Assembly (NCBI RefSeq): GCF_022414575.1
Contig: NZ_JADWYQ010000045.1
Coordinates: 1-51,395 of the forward strand
Origin: Streptomyces sp. MUM 178J
Lineage (GTDB): Bacteria > Actinomycetota > Actinomycetes > Streptomycetales > Streptomycetaceae
Length of the DNA: 51,395 bases
Reading direction: 5' to 3'
The notes beneath the pieces were generated by a model. That model worked only from the letters and a program-made list of their open reading frames with translations. It was not told the DNA's origin and made no database searches. Shown here piece by piece: positions 18,893 to 28,666 of the stretch (position 1 is the first letter of the stretch; each line of letters starts with the position of its first letter). The translations under genes and the position numbers were made by a program.

Positions 18893-19692
18893 CCCTCCCC
18901 CTCACCTGGCTGTACGCGCCCGGAGACCGGCCCGTGGTCGTGCACAAGGCGCTCACCTCCGGCGCCGACGTCGTGATCGTCGACCTGGAGGACGCGGTCG
19001 CCCCCGGCCGACGGCGGTACGCCCTGGACGCCACCGTCGAACTCCTCTCCTCCGCGCAGCCGCTTCCCGTGCATGTGCGCATCGACACCCCCCGTGCCGT
19101 CGAGGCCCTGGCAGGGCTGCCGGGCCTGTCCGCCGTACGTGTTCCCAAGGTCGCACACGCCACTGACATCCGGCGCATCGCGGCGCGGGCGCCGGGCGTC
19201 CCCCTCTACCCCCTGCTGGAATCGGCGCTGGCCGTGGAGCACGCGTACGCCATCGCCACCGCCCACGAGGCGGTGCGCGGCATCGGGCTCGGCGAGGCCG
19301 ATCTGCAGGCGGAGCTGGGGGTGCGCGGCGACGCCGCCCTCGACTGGCCGCGGGCCCGCACCGTGTTCGCCGCGCGGGCGGCCGGGCTGCTGCCGCCCGC
19401 CCAGTCCGTCTACCCCGACGTCTACGACCTCGACGGGCTAGCCGCGTCCTGCGCGCACGGCCGGGACCTGGGCATGCTCGGCCGGGCGGCCCTCCACCCG
19501 CGCCAGCTGCCGGTCATCTTGCGGGCGTTCCTGCCGACCCCGCGGGAAGTGGAGGAAGCGGAGGAGATCGTGAAGGCGGCGGCGGACGACGAGGGGGCGG
19601 TGGCGCTGCCGGACGGGCGCTTCGTGGACGGGGCGGTGGTCGCGGCGGCGGAGCGGACGCTGGCGCTGGCACGCCGGGAGGTCCCCGGCTGA
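18889..19692 (+). CDS. HpcH/HpaI aldolase / citrate lyase beta-like protein
   Basis: The 267-residue protein has the CitE/HpcH TIM-barrel signature: LYAPGDRPVVVHKALTSGAD, VIVDLEDAVAPGRR (metal/acid residues), VRVPKVAHATDI, PLLESALAVEHAYAIA and GIGLGEADLQAELGV, then ALHPRQLPVI near the end. Members cleave or form a C-C bond of a (hydroxy)acyl-CoA with Mg2+. The length fits short CitE-like lyases of actinomycetes. It is the last gene of the operon; a strong terminator follows at 19748. Its pairing with a class III CoA-transferase resembles modules in which an acid is activated as the CoA ester and then cleaved. Confidence 0.9.
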   Translation: MTLPLTWLYAPGDRPVVVHKALTSGADVVIVDLEDAVAPGRRRYALDATVELLSSAQPLPVHVRIDTPRAVEALAGLPGLSAVRVPKVAHATDIRRIAARAPGVPLYPLLESALAVEHAYAIATAHEAVRGIGLGEADLQAELGVRGDAALDWPRARTVFAARAAGLLPPAQSVYPDVYDLDGLAASCAHGRDLGMLGRAALHPRQLPVILRAFLPTPREVEEAEEIVKAAADDEGAVALPDGRFVDGAVVAAAERTLALARREVPG

Positions 19693-19702
19693 CCGCGGGG
19701 CT

Positions 19703-19729
19703 CCCCCGGGGGCTTCGCCCCCAGACCCC
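19703..19729. repeat. Dispersed GC-rich intergenic hairpin element
   Basis: CCCCGGGGGCTTCGCCCCC forms a short stem-loop. The reverse complement reads as GGGGTCTGGGGGCGAAGCC, near-identical to the element at 41050-41074. These elements recur between Streptomyces genes. Confidence 0.6.
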
Positions 19730-19747
19730 TCGCGTCCTGGGTGACGG

Positions 19748-19782
19748 CGAAGCCGCCGGAACCCGTGGTTCCGGCGGCTTCG
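19748..19782. terminator. Bidirectional terminator between citE-like gene and lgt
   Basis: A perfect 16-bp stem (19748-19763 with 19767-19782) with a 3-nt CGT loop lies between the convergent citE-like and lgt genes. It is one of the strongest hairpins in the window. Confidence 0.8.
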
Positions 19783-19801
19783 GGGGAGCCTGAGCGGCAG
19801 G

Positions 19802-20752
19802 TCAGCCCGTCTGGGCCGACTCCGTTCCCGCGCTTTTGGCATCGCGGCCGGCCTTGCCGCCCTCTGCCTCGCCGCCCTCTGCATCTCCGCCGTCGTCGCC
19901 GTCCGCGGTCGTGGTCCCGGCCTTCTTCGCCCGGTCGGCGGCCGCCGGCTCCACGATCTCCTCGCGGCCGGGGCGCAGCCGCGCCGAGAGCACGATGTAG
20001 GTGACGGCGAGCAGGAAGACGATGATCGAGGTCCAGACGTTGAGGCGCAGACCCAGCACATGGTGCGCCTCGTCGACCCGCATGTACTCGATCCAGCCGC
20101 GGCCGGCGCAGTACGCGGCGACATAGAGGGCGAAGGCCCGGCCGTGGCCCAGCCTGAAGCGGCGGTCCGCCCAGATCACCAGCAGGGCGACTCCGATGCA
20201 CCACAGGGACTCGTAGAGGAAGGTCGGGTGGTAGAGCCCCGCCTCCCGGTTGACGCCCTCGGTGATCCTCAGGGCCCACGGCAGATCGGTGGGCTTGCCG
20301 TACAGCTCCTGGTTGAACCAGTTGCCCCAGCGGCCGATCGCCTGTGCGAAGGCGAGGGCGGGGGCGAGGGCGTCGGCCCAGGCGGGCAGCGGGATGCCGC
20401 GGCGGCGGCAGCCGATCCAGGCGCCCACCGCGCCGAACGCGATCGCGCCCCAGATGCCCAGGCCGCCTTCCCAGATCTTGAAGGCGTCGACCCAGTTCTC
20501 ACCCTCGCTGAAGTACAGCTGATAGTCGGTGACCACGTGGTAGAGCCGGCCGCCGACCAAGCCGAAGGGAACCGCCCATACGGCGACGTCGGCGACGGTG
20601 CCGGCTTTGCCGCCCCGAGCGACCCAGCGCTTGTTGCCGTACCAGACGGCGACGAAGACACCGATGATGATGCAGAAGGCGTAGCCGCGCAGCGGAATGG
20701 GTCCGAGGTGGATCACTCCGGTCGACGGGCTGGGAATGTAGGCAAGGTCCAT
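19802..20752 (-). CDS. lgt: Prolipoprotein diacylglyceryl transferase
   Basis: The 316-residue membrane enzyme attaches diacylglycerol from phosphatidylglycerol to the lipobox Cys of pre-lipoproteins, the first step of lipoprotein maturation. The Lgt signature is seen as GRWGNWFNQELYG (G-R-x-G-N-F/W-x-N-x-E-x-x-G, about residue 140). PIPLRGYAFCIIIGVFVAVWYGNKR near the start is the conserved first helix with the Arg-Gly-Tyr element. About seven membrane segments are present. Residues 270-316 are a charged, low-complexity cytosolic tail (Glu/Gly/Lys-rich), common in actinomycete Lgt. It lies 87 bp downstream of the DsbA-like gene on the same strand. Confidence 0.96.
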   Translation of the reverse strand: MDLAYIPSPSTGVIHLGPIPLRGYAFCIIIGVFVAVWYGNKRWVARGGKAGTVADVAVWAVPFGLVGGRLYHVVTDYQLYFSEGENWVDAFKIWEGGLGIWGAIAFGAVGAWIGCRRRGIPLPAWADALAPALAFAQAIGRWGNWFNQELYGKPTDLPWALRITEGVNREAGLYHPTFLYESLWCIGVALLVIWADRRFRLGHGRAFALYVAAYCAGRGWIEYMRVDEAHHVLGLRLNVWTSIIVFLLAVTYIVLSARLRPGREEIVEPAAADRAKKAGTTTADGDDGGDAEGGEAEGGKAGRDAKSAGTESAQTG

Positions 20753-20839
20753 GGCAGGACCGACGCTACCTTGCCGGGTGGGACGAGCGGCAACCCGCCC
20801 GGCAACGTATGGGTAACGGGCCCCGGCCTCGGAGGGGCG

Positions 20840-21712
20840 TCAGGACCCCGTCGGGGCGGGGGACCCGGTGTCTGCGGGCGAGGGAGAGCGAGTGGGGGAC
20901 GCGGGCGCCTCGGTGCCCGGCTGCTTGCCTTCGTTGGCCTCCGCGACCCATTTCTTGAAGTTCTCGACGCTGATCTGTTCGTCGCCCTTCTGCGGGAAGA
21001 TCGATTCTCCGTTGAGCAGGACGGTCGGGGTGCCGCGGAAGCCGCCGTCCTGGAAGGCCTGGTTCGACTCGTTCACCCAGGCGCTGTACGTGCCGTCCTG
21101 CACGCACTGGCGGAACGCGGGCGTGTCCAGGCCCTCGACCTTGCCCGCGAGCTCGATCAGCTTGTCGTTGTCGGCGTAGGCGTCGTCGGTCTCCGGCGGC
21201 TGGTCCTCGAACAGCACATCGTGGTAGGCGGCGAAGTGCCCGGCGTCCTGGGCGCAGGCCGCGGCGTTCGCCGCGCGCTTGGAGCCGTTTCCGCCGAGAT
21301 TGCCGTCGATGATCGTGGCGAGACGGTACTCGACCTTGAGCTGCCCCTGCTCCGTCATGTCGTGGATGGTGTCCCGCAGGGTGTTCTCGAACGCGGCGCA
21401 GGCGGGGCAGCGGAAGTCCTCCCACACGGTGAGCGTGGAGGGGGCGTCGGGCGCGCCGACCGGGATCGCGAGCTGCTCCTCGCCCTCCGCGCCGGCGGGC
21501 GCGACCACGGGTCCCGCGTCCGTGCCGTCGCCGCCGTCCTTTCCGGCATTGGCGGCGATCAGGCCCACGACCGCGGCGAGGCCCAGGACGCCGACCACCG
21601 CCGAGGCGACGATCAGCGTCCGCCGCCGCTTCTCGCGCCGCTTCTCCAGCTCGCGCTCCCGCTGGAGCCGCTCCCGAGCGGCCCGCCTTCGATCTTGATT
21701 GTTCTCGCTCAC
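20840..21712 (-). CDS. Membrane-anchored DsbA-like thioredoxin-fold protein
   Basis: The 290-residue protein has a very basic cytosolic N-terminus (residues 1-30, DRRRAARERLQRERELEKRR), one membrane anchor (about 33-55, TLIVASAVVGVLGLAAVVGL) and an extracytoplasmic thioredoxin-fold domain with the active-site motif CPAC (in WEDFRCPACAAFENTL). The cis-Pro loop is FRGTPTVLLNG. This matches the DsbA/disulfide-interchange proteins of actinomycetes, which oxidise or isomerise exported thiols. I take the GTG at 21712 (product begins MSENNQDRRR) because the trp terminator (21727-21754) lies immediately upstream; a longer frame to 21766 would have to be read through that hairpin. The C-terminal tail is Pro/Ser/Thr-rich. 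Confidence 0.9.
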   Translation of the reverse strand: MSENNQDRRRAARERLQRERELEKRREKRRRTLIVASAVVGVLGLAAVVGLIAANAGKDGGDGTDAGPVVAPAGAEGEEQLAIPVGAPDAPSTLTVWEDFRCPACAAFENTLRDTIHDMTEQGQLKVEYRLATIIDGNLGGNGSKRAANAAACAQDAGHFAAYHDVLFEDQPPETDDAYADNDKLIELAGKVEGLDTPAFRQCVQDGTYSAWVNESNQAFQDGGFRGTPTVLLNGESIFPQKGDEQISVENFKKWVAEANEGKQPGTEAPASPTRSPSPADTGSPAPTGS

Positions 21713-21726
21713 AACCCGCAAACGAA

Positions 21727-21754
21727 CCGGGGAGGCACGAACATGCCTCCCCGG
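21727..21754 (-). terminator. Terminator downstream of trpA
   Basis: CCGGGGAGGCA (21727-21737) and TGCCTCCCCGG (21744-21754) form a perfect 11-bp stem with a 6-nt loop, 40 nt after the trpA stop. It ends the tryptophan operon and sits right before the DsbA-like start. Confidence 0.75.
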
Positions 21755-21793
21755 TCGCAGTTCCACCCCTTCGAGTGATGGGCGGCGCTGTGC

Positions 21794-22635
21794 TTACGCG
21801 CGTGAGCGCACGCCCCTGGCCAGTTCCCCGGCCAGTTCACGTACCGCGGCGAGCCCGGCGGTCTGGTCGGGGGCGTCCAGGAGCCGCTTGACGAAGGCCG
21901 AGCCGACGATCACTCCGTCGGCGAAGGAGGCGACTTCGGCAGCCTGCTCGGGGTTGGAGACGCCCAGCCCCACGCAGACGGGGAGCCCGCGGCGGGCCGC
22001 GGGGGTGTCCCGGGTGCGGCGTACCAGGTCCTGGGCCTGTGCGCCGACCGACTCACGGGTGCCGGTGACACCCATCAGCGAGGCGGCGTAGACGAAGCCG
22101 GAGCCCGCCTCGGTGATCTTCGCCAGACGTGCGTCCCGACTGCTGGGCGCGACGACGAAGACCGTGGCGAGGCCGTGCTTCTCGGCGTGCTCGCGCCACA
22201 GTCCGGACTCCTCGACCGGAAGGTCGGGCAGGATGCAGCCCGCGCCGCCCGCCTCGGCGAGCTCCGCGGTGAACCGCTCGACGCCGTAGCGGTCGATGGG
22301 GTTCCAGTACGTCATCACGAGGACCGGCTTCCCGGTGGCTGTATGGGCCTCGCGGACCGTGCGCAGCACATCGGCGATCCTGACGCCGCCGCGCAGGGCG
22401 ATGTCGTCGGCGGTCTGGATGACCGGCCCGTCGAGCACGGGGTCACTGTGCGGGAGCCCGACCTCGACCACGTCCGCGCCGCCGTCCAGGGCGGCCTTGA
22501 CGGCCTCGATCCCGCCCTCGACGGTCGGGAACCCGGCCGGGAGGTAGGCGATCAGAGCGGCCCGGTTCTCCGCCTTGGCCGTGGCGAGGGCGGCGTTCAG
22601 CAGTTCGATGTTGCCGCTGCTTCCGGTGTTCTCGC

Positions 22636-22639
<4 letters not shown>
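21794..22639 (-). CDS. trpA: Tryptophan synthase alpha subunit
   Basis: The 281-residue TIM barrel cleaves indole-3-glycerol phosphate to indole and glyceraldehyde 3-phosphate; indole is channelled to TrpB. Motifs: [15 protein letters not shown], then [20 protein letters not shown] with the catalytic Glu and Asp (the family usually has P-Y/F-S-D-P; here PHSDP), and [12 protein letters not shown]. The start overlaps the trpB stop (ATGA), so the two are coupled. Last gene of the trp operon; a hairpin terminator follows. Confidence 0.97.
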
Positions 22640-23880
<1,241 letters not shown>

Positions 23881-23961
23881 CCGACGTACTCCTGAAGAAG
23901 CTACGGGCTGGTTTCACCGTATGCCCCGTGCCGCTCGGGCCCCGCGAAGGGCGAAGTGCGC

Positions 23962-23986
23962 CCGGCCCCGAGTCACACGGGGCCGG
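23962..23986 (-). promoter_or_regulatory. Hairpin between trpM and trpB
   Basis: CCGGCCCCG (23962-23970) and CGGGGCCGG (23978-23986) form a 9-bp stem with a 7-nt loop just after the trpM stop. It is internal to the operon, so it may act as a partial terminator or an RNA-processing/stability element rather than a full stop. Confidence 0.5.
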
Positions 23987-23992
23987 CGGAGG

Positions 23993-24316
23993 TCACAGGG
24001 CGGCGCGGGCACGCCATCGCATGCCGTTGACCTGGCCCGGCTCATCGCCGATGACATAGCGGACGCGGCGGCCGTGGACCCGCCGGGCGGGCGCGCGACA
24101 GCCCCTGGGCCGACAGCCGCGCGCCAGCGGGGCGTGCGGCAGCCGCGCCGGGACTCCGGCGGAGCACAGGCCCGGCCGGGTGTGACGCCGCGCGCGGCTG
24201 CCGCACCCGGCGACGGCCGCGGTCGTCACACCGACGGGCCTCACGGCAGGAGTCGTCGCGGGAGCAGGCGTCGCGGGAGGAGTCGTCGCGGGAGCGGGCG
24301 TCACGGCGGCGGTCAT
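23993..24316 (-). CDS. trpM: Small tryptophan-biosynthesis modulator TrpM (TrpX)
   Basis: The frame encodes 107 residues between trpC and trpB, exactly where Streptomyces carry trpM (trpX), a small protein of about 63 residues in S. coelicolor that modulates tryptophan synthesis and differentiation (established literature). The C-terminal half is arginine- and cysteine-rich and ends with RRVRYVIGDEPGQVNGMRW, which I take as the conserved core. Residues 1-35 are an Ala/Pro/Thr repeat from a 30-bp DNA duplication (24248-24307), so the real start may be a later GTG and the functional protein about 75-80 residues. The ATG at 24316 lies 10 bp after the trpC stop. No enzymatic motif. Confidence 0.7.
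   Translation of the reverse strand: MTAAVTPAPATTPPATPAPATTPAVRPVGVTTAAVAGCGSRARRHTRPGLCSAGVPARLPHAPLARGCRPRGCRAPARRVHGRRVRYVIGDEPGQVNGMRWRARAAL
24248..24307. repeat. 30-bp tandem duplication in the 5' part of trpM
   Basis: Two adjacent 30-bp copies (24248-24277 and 24278-24307) differ at three positions. They encode the Ala-Pro-Thr repeat TPAPATTPPATPAPATTP on the minus strand. Confidence 0.75.
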
Positions 24317-24326
24317 GGGCGGGCGG

Positions 24327-25136
24327 TCAGCTCCTGCCGTGCCGCAGAGCGGGGTGGGCCCCGGCGGCGACCAGATCGGCGACGGCGGACTTCGGGTCCC
24401 GGCCGGTGACCAGGGACTCTCCGACGAGCACGGCGTCGGCGCCGGCGTTGGCATAGGCGATCAGATCATGCGGGCCGCGGACGCCCGACTCGGCGACCTT
24501 GACGATCCCGGCGGGGACCTCGGGGGCCACGCGCTCAAAGGTGGCGCGGTCGACCTTGAGGGTCTTCAGATCGCGGGCGTTCACCCCGATGATCTTCGCT
24601 CCGGCGTCGACGGCACGCTCGACTTCTTCCTCGTCGTGCACCTCGACGAGCGGCGTCAGACCGATCGACTCGGCACGCTCGATCAGCGAGACCAGGGCCT
24701 CCTGCTCCAGGGCGGCCACGATCAGCAGCGCCAGGTCGGCGCCGTAGGCCCGGGCCTCCCAGAGCTGGTACGAGGTGACGATGAAGTCCTTGCGCAGGAC
24801 GGGAATGTCGACCCGGGCGCGGACCGCCTCCAGATCGGCGAGCGAACCGCCAAACCGGCGCTCCTCAGTCAGCACGGAGATGACGGCCGCGCCGCCCGCC
24901 TCGTAGTCGGCGGCCAGTCCGGCGGGGTCGGCGATGGCGGCGAGCGCGCCCTTGGACGGGCTGGAGCGCTTGACCTCGCAGATGACCTGGACGCCTTCGC
25001 CGCGGAGCGCGGCGACGCCGTCACGCGCCTGGGGCGCCTGTGCGGCGCGCTCCTTGAGCTCGTCGAGGCTCACCCGCGCCTGCCGCTCTGCGAGGTCGGC
25101 GCGCACGCCTTCGATGATCTCGTCGAGCACACTCAC
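24327..25136 (-). CDS. trpC: Indole-3-glycerol phosphate synthase
   Basis: The 269-residue TIM barrel converts CdRP to indole-3-glycerol phosphate. It carries [14 protein letters not shown] (catalytic Lys and phosphate contacts), [34 protein letters not shown] and [14 protein letters not shown] 25136 ([11 protein letters not shown]) is chosen because AAGGGGG precedes it and the length then fits the family; the open frame runs on to 25361 without resemblance. It is monofunctional: there is no fused TrpF domain, in keeping with PriA supplying that step. A 115-bp spacer with a short inverted repeat (25234-25250) lies upstream. Confidence 0.96.
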   Translation of the reverse strand: MSVLDEIIEGVRADLAERQARVSLDELKERAAQAPQARDGVAALRGEGVQVICEVKRSSPSKGALAAIADPAGLAADYEAGGAAVISVLTEERRFGGSLADLEAVRARVDIPVLRKDFIVTSYQLWEARAYGADLALLIVAALEQEALVSLIERAESIGLTPLVEVHDEEEVERAVDAGAKIIGVNARDLKTLKVDRATFERVAPEVPAGIVKVAESGVRGPHDLIAYANAGADAVLVGESLVTGRDPKSAVADLVAAGAHPALRHGRS

Positions 25137-25233
25137 GCGAGCGGCCCCCTTCCGGGACGGTGATGATGGAACAGGATCAGCCACGTCGATGGTATCCGTA
25201 CGGGGACGCAGGGTTCGCATCCGGTTGACGCCC

Positions 25234-25250
25234 GTCCCACTACCTGGGAC
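25234..25250. promoter_or_regulatory. Inverted repeat upstream of trpC
   Basis: GTCCCA-CTACC-TGGGAC is a perfect 6-bp inverted repeat directly after the stop of the DUF2752 gene. It could be a weak terminator or an operator for trpCMBA. No leader peptide with tandem Trp codons is visible in the spacer. Confidence 0.4.
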
Positions 25251-25251
25251 T

Positions 25252-25935
25252 TCAGGGTGCGAGAGCGGTTCCGAAGGGGAGGTTGCGGACCACGCTGAAC
25301 ACCAGCAGAACACCTCCCAGTGTCCACCACCATCCGGGAGCGAGCGAGACGCGCAGCTCACGGCCCTGCACGGACCGGATGAGCCACAGCGTCCAGACGA
25401 CGGCGAAGACGCCGTAGCCGACGACCGCGGCGGCGTTCGCGCCGAGTGCGGTGGGCAGGTCGCCGTGGATGAAGGCGTGGGCGCTGCGCAGCCCGCCGCA
25501 GCCGGGGCACAGCAGACCCGTGTACGTCAGCAGCGGGCAGGCCGGGTAGTGGCCGGGTTCGTTGGGGTCGACGGAGCCGACATAGGCGAACGCGGCGGCG
25601 ACGGAGGCCAGGGCCGCGGCGGGCGCGGCGATCCGCCGCGCGAGCGACGCGGGCGGCCGGGGGACATGCGTCCCCCAGGCCCCCTCCCGGTGCGGGCCCC
25701 GGGCCCCCTGGTTCGCCCCCCAGCCCGGTCGGCCGCCGCCCTGCGGACCCGGCGGGCCGGGCGCGGGACCGTCGGCGCCCGCACCCGCGCCCGACGGACC
25801 GGCAAGAGCGCTGCCGGCCCCGTCCCAGGGTCCGGCAGCGCCGTCGGCCTGCGCCGCCGGCGCAGGCCGGGCGGTGGCCTCCGGGGGCGTCGGATGTGCT
25901 CCGGGCACGGCGGGGGGTGCAGGCTTGGCGTCCAC
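25252..25935 (-). CDS. DUF2752 family membrane protein
   Basis: The 227-residue protein has a Pro/Gly/Ala-rich disordered N-terminus (residues 1-95) followed by the DUF2752 domain: [19 protein letters not shown] with the conserved C-P-x-C-G-x-x-R signature, then [18 protein letters not shown] and two more membrane segments. The function of the family is unknown. The Cys pair suggests metal or thiol chemistry at the membrane, but nothing more can be said. It is encoded between the HGxxPAAW gene (76 bp) and trpC (115 bp), a position I recall as usual in Streptomyces. Confidence 0.85.
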   Translation of the reverse strand: MDAKPAPPAVPGAHPTPPEATARPAPAAQADGAAGPWDGAGSALAGPSGAGAGADGPAPGPPGPQGGGRPGWGANQGARGPHREGAWGTHVPRPPASLARRIAAPAAALASVAAAFAYVGSVDPNEPGHYPACPLLTYTGLLCPGCGGLRSAHAFIHGDLPTALGANAAAVVGYGVFAVVWTLWLIRSVQGRELRVSLAPGWWWTLGGVLLVFSVVRNLPFGTALAP

Positions 25936-26011
25936 GCGGTGATTCTCCCCGTTCCTATGCCGAGGGCGCAGCCCGGCAGGCCGGGGCTGCGCCCTATGTG
26001 CGCGTCGCGCT

Positions 26012-26272
26012 TCAGGAGGCCACGGACTCCGCCGGCACCGCGGCGGCGGTCTCGCGCGGCTGGACGCGGACGGGTGACTCCTTCGGCTGGCCCATGCCCG
26101 CCGCCTTCATCGCGGTGCCGACGACGCCGCCGAGGATCACCACGCCCATGCCGGCCCAGAAGCCGAGCGGGTTGGCCGCGACCATGAAGACGCCCGCGAT
26201 GCAGAAACCGATGAAGGCGATGGTGACACCGGTCCAGGCGGCCGGGGTGTGTCCGTGGCTGCTGCCCGCCAT
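26012..26272 (-). CDS. HGxxPAAW family small membrane protein
   Basis: The 86-residue protein has the name-giving motif literally as HGHTPAAW (residues 6-13), two membrane segments (about 15-34 and 38-57, the second Gly-rich) and a polar C-terminal tail. GAGGAG precedes the ATG at good spacing. The family is confined to actinomycetes and has no known function. Its place inside the trp gene run suggests co-transcription but does not prove a role in tryptophan synthesis. Confidence 0.85.
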   Translation of the reverse strand: MAGSSHGHTPAAWTGVTIAFIGFCIAGVFMVAANPLGFWAGMGVVILGGVVGTAMKAAGMGQPKESPVRVQPRETAAAVPAESVAS

Positions 26273-26398
26273 GAGTTGCTCCTCGTTGCTAAAGGCCAGA
26301 GATCTGTTGTGAGGCTGTCGTCAGCTGAGCCGGGTGCTCATCAGACATTGTCCCGTACGCCGGGAGTGGTACGTGAGCCGGGGGCTGGAGCGCCGCGC

Positions 26399-27103
26399 TC
26401 ACCGGTCCTGGGTGGGGTCCTCGCCGCGGTCCAGGGCCTTCCACAGGTCCTCGGGGCGGTCCGGGTCGACGGCTGCCGCGCCGCGCGCCCGCGGGCCTGC
26501 GTCGCGCTCGTAGCGGCCGGACATGGCGGGCCAGCACTTTCCGTACCGCAGGGCGAGGAGGCCCGCGAGCAGGATCAGCGCACCGCCCGCCGCGGTGACG
26601 TACGGCCAGCCGGTGTGGGTGAGCGCCTGCACCGTGGCGGCCGTGTCGCCGGTGGTGCGGGCGGCCTCCTCGTCCAGGGCGGACCGGTCGGCGGCCCCCA
26701 GCGCGGCCGCGACGGCCGCGCCCGCGCCGCTGAGTGCGAGCAACGCGGCGACCAGCAGCCGGCCCGCGCCGCGTACCGCGAAGACGGCGACGAGAGCCGC
26801 CAGGCCGACGACCGCCAGTGCCGTGGGCAGCCCGGTGACATCGCCGCCCTCGGCCTGGAGGGGCAGGGCCCCGCCGCCGACGGGGGCCCGGCCTTCGGCC
26901 CAGACCTGGCCGGAGGCGAGCAGCACGACGGCCGCGCCGACCGCGCCGAGGAACAGGGCCACGGCAAGGCTGCGGCGGCTGCCCGCGGGAGCGGCGCCGG
27001 GGGCCGCGCTGTCGGGAGCAGCCGTGTCGGGGACCGCCGTGTCGGGGGCCGCGCTGTCGGGGTCGGCGTGGGGGCCGGTGTGGGGTACGGACGCTGCGCT
27101 CAC
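26399..27103 (-). CDS. Trp biosynthesis-associated membrane protein (TIGR02234-like)
   Basis: The protein has about 234 residues, with four membrane segments (LAVALFLGAVGAAVVLLASGQVW; GLPTALAVVGLAALVAVFAV; RLLVAALLALSGAGAAVAAAL; PYVTAAGGALILLAGLLALRYG) and a charged C-terminal tail. This topology and the position directly downstream of trpE fit the actinomycete Trp-operon membrane protein family. Its role is unknown; tryptophan or anthranilate transport has been suggested only by location. I prefer GTG 27103 (MSAASVPHTG) because AAGGGA then has proper spacing; GTG 27112 is three codons upstream. The N-terminus contains repeats of PDTAAPDSA. Confidence 0.85.
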   Translation of the reverse strand: MSAASVPHTGPHADPDSAAPDTAVPDTAAPDSAAPGAAPAGSRRSLAVALFLGAVGAAVVLLASGQVWAEGRAPVGGGALPLQAEGGDVTGLPTALAVVGLAALVAVFAVRGAGRLLVAALLALSGAGAAVAAALGAADRSALDEEAARTTGDTAATVQALTHTGWPYVTAAGGALILLAGLLALRYGKCWPAMSGRYERDAGPRARGAAAVDPDRPEDLWKALDRGEDPTQDR

Positions 27104-27164
27104 ATACCCCACTATCCCTTACGCCTCGGATCGCTCGTCCGGCCGGTGGCCTTCACGGCCGCGT

Positions 27165-28655
27165 TCAGCCGGCTTCGTCCAGCCGGTTCGCGGTGTGGAC
27201 GGCGCGCAGCACGGCAGCCGCCTTGTTGCGGCACTCCGTGTCCTCGGCCACCGGGTCGGAGTCCGCCACGATGCCCGCCCCGGCCTGCACATACGCCGTG
27301 CCGTCCCGCAGCAGCGCGGTCCGGATGGCGATGGCGGTGTCGGAGTCCCCGGCGAAGTCGAGATAGCCGACGCAGCCGCCGTAGATGCCGCGCCGGGACG
27401 GCTCCAGTTCGTCGATGATCTGCATCGCGCGGGGCTTCGGCGCCCCGGAGAGGGTGCCCGCCGGGAAGCACGCGGTCAGCACGTCGAAGGCGGTGCGGCC
27501 GGCGGCGACCTTGCCGGTCACCGTCGAGACGATGTGCATCACATGTGAGTACCGCTCGATGGACATGAAGTCGACGACTTCGACCGTGCCGGGCTCGCAC
27601 ACCCGCCCGAGGTCGTTGCGGCCCAGGTCGACGAGCATCAGATGCTCGGCGCGCTCCTTGGGGTCGGCCAGCAGTTCCTCGGCGAGGTCGTGGTCCTCCT
27701 GCGGGGTGGCTCCGCGCGGGCGGGTCCCGGCGATCGGGTGGAGCATCGCGCGCCCGTCCTCGACCTTGACCAGTGCCTCCGGGCTGGAGCCGACGACGTC
27801 GAAGCCCTCGAAGCGGAAGAGGTACATATAGGGGCTGGGGTTGGTGGCCCGCAGCACCCGGTAGACGTCCAGCGCACCCGCGGTGCACGGGGTCTCGAAC
27901 CGCTGCGACGGCACGACCTGGAAGGCTTCGCCGGCCCGGATGCGCTCCTTGACGTCCTCGACGGCCTCCTGGAAGGCGGGTCCGCCCCACAGGGCGGTGT
28001 ACGGCGGGAGTTCGGAGGGCGGCAGGGCGGCGGGGCGTGAGGCCAGCGGCCGGGTGAGGTCGGCCTCCATGGCGTCGAGGCGGGCGACCGCGTCCGCGTA
28101 CGCCTCGTCGACGCCGCTGTCGAGGTCGTTGTGGTTTATGGCGTTGGCGATCAGCAGGACGGTGCCGTCCCAGTGGTCGAGGACGGCCAGGTCGGAGGTG
28201 AGCATCATGGTCAGCTCGGGCAGCCTGAGGTCGTCGCGCTCACCCGGGCCGATCTTCTCCAGCCGGCGCACGATGTCATAGCCCAGATAGCCGACCATGC
28301 CTCCGGTGAAGGGCGGCATGCCGGAGACCAGGTCGCGGGGCGTGTGCAGGGCCTCGACCGTGGCGCGCAGCGCCGTGAGGGGGTCGCCGTCGGCGGGGAC
28401 GCCGACCGGGGGGCGGCCCAGCCAGCGGGCCTGCCCGTCCCGCTCGGTGAGGGTCGCGGCGGACCGTACGCCGATGAAGGAGTACCGGGACCAGGAGCGG
28501 CCGTTCTCCGCCGATTCCAGCAGGAAGGTGCCGGGGCGTTCGGCGGCGAGTTTCCGGTAGAGCGCGACGGGGGTGTCGCCGTCCGCCAGGAGCCTGCGGC
28601 TGACGGGGATGACGCGCCGGTCGGCGGCGAGCTTGCGGAAGGTCTCGAGGTCCAT
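27165..28655 (-). CDS. trpE: Anthranilate synthase component I
   Basis: The 496-residue enzyme converts chorismate, with ammonia from a separate TrpG subunit, to anthranilate. The N-terminal [20 protein letters not shown] contains the LLES element of the tryptophan feedback site. The catalytic C-terminus includes [36 protein letters not shown] and [17 protein letters not shown] 28655 (MDLETFRKL) begins 11 bp after the hisI stop, so hisI and trpE are one transcript. There is no room for a trp leader peptide directly before trpE. No trpG is fused or adjacent. Confidence 0.97.
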   Translation of the reverse strand: MDLETFRKLAADRRVIPVSRRLLADGDTPVALYRKLAAERPGTFLLESAENGRSWSRYSFIGVRSAATLTERDGQARWLGRPPVGVPADGDPLTALRATVEALHTPRDLVSGMPPFTGGMVGYLGYDIVRRLEKIGPGERDDLRLPELTMMLTSDLAVLDHWDGTVLLIANAINHNDLDSGVDEAYADAVARLDAMEADLTRPLASRPAALPPSELPPYTALWGGPAFQEAVEDVKERIRAGEAFQVVPSQRFETPCTAGALDVYRVLRATNPSPYMYLFRFEGFDVVGSSPEALVKVEDGRAMLHPIAGTRPRGATPQEDHDLAEELLADPKERAEHLMLVDLGRNDLGRVCEPGTVEVVDFMSIERYSHVMHIVSTVTGKVAAGRTAFDVLTACFPAGTLSGAPKPRAMQIIDELEPSRRGIYGGCVGYLDFAGDSDTAIAIRTALLRDGTAYVQAGAGIVADSDPVAEDTECRNKAAAVLRAVHTANRLDEAG

Positions 28656-28666
28656 GGCGAGTGACC

